Origin: Candidatus Hodarchaeota archaeon
Lineage (GTDB): Archaea > Asgardarchaeota > Heimdallarchaeia > Hodarchaeales > YT1-039
Assembly: GCA_016840025.1 (NCBI GenBank)
Contig: JAEOTF010000318.1
Span: 1 to 14,501, forward strand
Length of the DNA stretch: 14,501 bases
Reading direction: 5' to 3'
Shown here: positions 13,046 to 14,501 of the stretch, one piece after another
Position numbering within the stretch: position 1 is the stretch's first letter
How the letters are laid out: every line of letters starts with the position of its first letter
Made by a program: the position numbers and the translations under genes
Notes under the pieces: model-generated
The model's input: the letters and a program-made list of their open reading frames with translations, nothing else
The model's database searches: none
What the model was told of the DNA's origin: nothing

Positions 13046-14335
13046 TCAGAATTTTGCTCGGTCAAATTTCGTGCCTTTCCAATAGATAATACGCTCAGGA
13101 ATGAGCTGTATAATTGTTCTACTGACAATAGGACGAAGTTGCCATGGAGCAGGAAGATATTTACTTTGTTTAGCATATTGAGATACATATTCAGAATACT
13201 TCTGAACGTACAGTCTACGGACAAGGAGCATACGAAGTCCTAGTACAAGAACAAACAGCATTCCAGTCCACCAATTATATCCATAGACTCGAGCACTACC
13301 TTGGAGAAGAACACCCTGACTTTCCGTTAAATCATTGATTGATCGATGATCGATACAAAATGCGACGTTCTTCTCGTTACGTAGATTTTTAATTTTCTTG
13401 CTTTTAACGGATGTGGCGATAAATAGCCGTCTCCCATCGAATACAAAGAGTGTGGGGGTTACATGAGGAATTTTTTGAGGAGAAATCGTTCCTACATAAG
13501 CGAATTTCGAGGAACTTAGTAAATTCAGAACAGGTTGAGGAATTGCGCGACTGTAGAGAATGTGGAGGTGTAGAGTATTAACAAACGAGAAAATAGTCGT
13601 AATACTTAGATAAAGGCATAAACTAAAGAGAAGATATTTATCTAAGATAGCCATAGGAAAAAAGAACATTCCTCCACATAGTGCAATATAATGATAATTA
13701 TCGGCTTTTTCTAACTCTCTAATATCATGGGGTGTAAAAAAGGATTTGATATGAGGATTCCTTAAATGTTGATTGAGTTTTAAGTTACGCCGTATTTGTA
13801 TTAGCACAATATAGGCTGAGAGCCCATATTTATAGCACATATCGAAAGAGATAAGAAACACGTAGAGAAGGAGCGGTGGTGGTAATGAGGTACCATTGAG
13901 TTCGTGTTGAACATTATCTAAAAGACTTTCTGCTCCAAAAAAGGAAGCAGAGAAGAAGTATGTCTGAGTAAGGGTGAACAGAAGTACACCGATCAGGAGA
14001 GAGGAAGGGTGGAACAATTCATCCATATATTGCTGTAAAAATTTTCTCTTTACGGGATTAATGTGTTCAATATCGACGTTTCTCATCCCATCAGCATAAT
14101 TGAATATTCCATAGGTCCAAATTGAGATACCTGCTCCTGCACAGATACCTGCAATGAGAAAATATGTTGAAATGTTGTAAAGAAGGTAAATTCCTAATCC
14201 CCAAACGAAATATACAAACGTTAATAGGAGTACACCAATGGGGGCCGATAACCCATTAAAGGGCCAAATGCCTTCAAATATGAGTTCTTGAAGAAATTTA
14301 AAAGGCTTTGGTCTCTGTATATTGCCCAGTTTCAA
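13046..14335 (-). CDS. Six-helix membrane domain fused to a C-terminal PNPOx-like split barrel
   Basis: The 429-residue protein starts at TTG 14335, supported by AGGAGTG ten bases upstream. Residues 30-262 hold about six hydrophobic helices (near 32-53, 57-78, 110-130, 153-180, 216-235, 236-262). Between them lie an acidic loop FNYADGMRNVDIEHINP (78-94) and DIRELEKAD (204-212). These faintly resemble the two Asp-rich motifs of UbiA prenyltransferases, at similar spacing, but key aspartates do not line up, so UbiA membership is not claimed. Residues 268-420 are a PNPOx-like split barrel: YVGTISPQKIPHVTPTLFVF (280-299) and SKKIKNLRNEKNVAFCIDH, ending VIPERxIYWKG-like at 411-421. A hydrophobic stretch at 356-373 interrupts the barrel and may be a further membrane contact. 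The next gene encodes a soluble relative 16 bases downstream. Confidence 0.75.
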   Translation of the reverse strand: MKLGNIQRPKPFKFLQELIFEGIWPFNGLSAPIGVLLLTFVYFVWGLGIYLLYNISTYFLIAGICAGAGISIWTYGIFNYADGMRNVDIEHINPVKRKFLQQYMDELFHPSSLLIGVLLFTLTQTYFFSASFFGAESLLDNVQHELNGTSLPPPLLLYVFLISFDMCYKYGLSAYIVLIQIRRNLKLNQHLRNPHIKSFFTPHDIRELEKADNYHYIALCGGMFFFPMAILDKYLLFSLCLYLSITTIFSFVNTLHLHILYSRAIPQPVLNLLSSSKFAYVGTISPQKIPHVTPTLFVFDGRRLFIATSVKSKKIKNLRNEKNVAFCIDHRSINDLTESQGVLLQGSARVYGYNWWTGMLFVLVLGLRMLLVRRLYVQKYSEYVSQYAKQSKYLPAPWQLRPIVSRTIIQLIPERIIYWKGTKFDRAKF

Positions 14336-14345
14336 GTTTTAATTG

Positions 14346-14352
14346 CACTCCT
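14346..14352 (-). promoter_or_regulatory. Ribosome binding site supporting the TTG start at 14335
   Basis: AGGAGTG lies ten bases before TTG 14335 on the minus strand. A TATA-like CTATATCA near 14373-14380 is too close for a long leader and is left uncertain. Confidence 0.45.
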
Positions 14353-14501
14353 ACAATATCTTTACAATCAATGATATAGTTTCATATCGCCCTTAATCTT
14401 AATTTTTCATTCAGACTGGGTTAAATGCTGGTGACCTTTAATTATTCGATTGTTTTATTACTACTTCAGTTTTAGAGAGAGTCTCTACACTTTTAGTCTC
14501 C

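Noticed and set aside
13030..13224. N-terminal extension of the soluble PNPOx-like protein
   Set aside because: The extension lies over the end of the neighbouring gene in another frame and looks like a translation shadow, not a domain.
13046..14335. Calling the membrane domain a UbiA prenyltransferase
   Set aside because: The acidic loops fall at similar spacing, but the NDxxDxxxD and second Asp motif positions are not kept.
1..14501. CRISPR array, tRNA or rRNA genes
   Set aside because: No regularly spaced repeats, cloverleaf sequence or rRNA-like stretch was recognised on either strand.

Overview
The window looks like a piece of an Asgard archaeal chromosome, probably from a Heimdallarchaeia-like lineage; this is inference. 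The supporting signs are an archaeal-type complex I (Nuo/Fpo) operon, Shine-Dalgarno sites matching the archaeal GGAGGTGAT consensus, AT-rich intergenic DNA with TATA-like boxes, frequent TTG/GTG starts, and two eukaryote-like signaling proteins: a large Arf/Rag-like GTPase and a protein with a longin-like front end. No rRNA, tRNA or CRISPR array was seen.

Layout. Positions 1-4029 (minus strand) hold a tight respiratory operon in the order nuoA-nuoB-nuoC-nuoD-nuoH-nuoI, with nuoI cut by the left edge. Several ribosome binding sites lie on top of the preceding stop codon, which suggests translational coupling. No nuoE, nuoF or nuoG (the NADH-oxidising module) lies among these genes. Positions 4030-4459 are non-coding: the operon promoter, a hairpin resembling an IS605-family end, and the left flank of a TnpB-only insertion. 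That insertion (about 4382-5724) carries an apparently intact TnpB nuclease whose 3' end also folds like an omega-RNA scaffold.

Positions 5831-9860 hold three metabolic or maintenance genes: a radical SAM protein with a cobalamin-binding-like N-terminus (plus strand), an ArsA/Get3-type ATPase without the zinc CxxC pair, and a HemN/HemW-like radical SAM protein (both minus strand). A 229-bp divergent region with direct and inverted repeats separates the last from the GTPase gene.

Positions 10090-12374 are the most unusual part. A 428-residue protein (helix-hairpin-helix region, Arf/Rag-like G domain, C-terminal alpha/beta domain) is convergent with a longin-like/GNAT acetyltransferase fusion. 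Positions 12502-14335 (minus strand) hold a two-gene unit with two related PNPOx-like split-barrel flavin/F420-binding domains: one fused to a six-helix membrane domain, the other soluble.

The respiratory operon moves electrons and ions at the membrane. The tandem PNPOx-like proteins may be redox or cofactor-binding proteins at the same membrane. The GTPase and longin-GNAT pair may be a regulatory module. These functional links are inferences from domains and proximity only.
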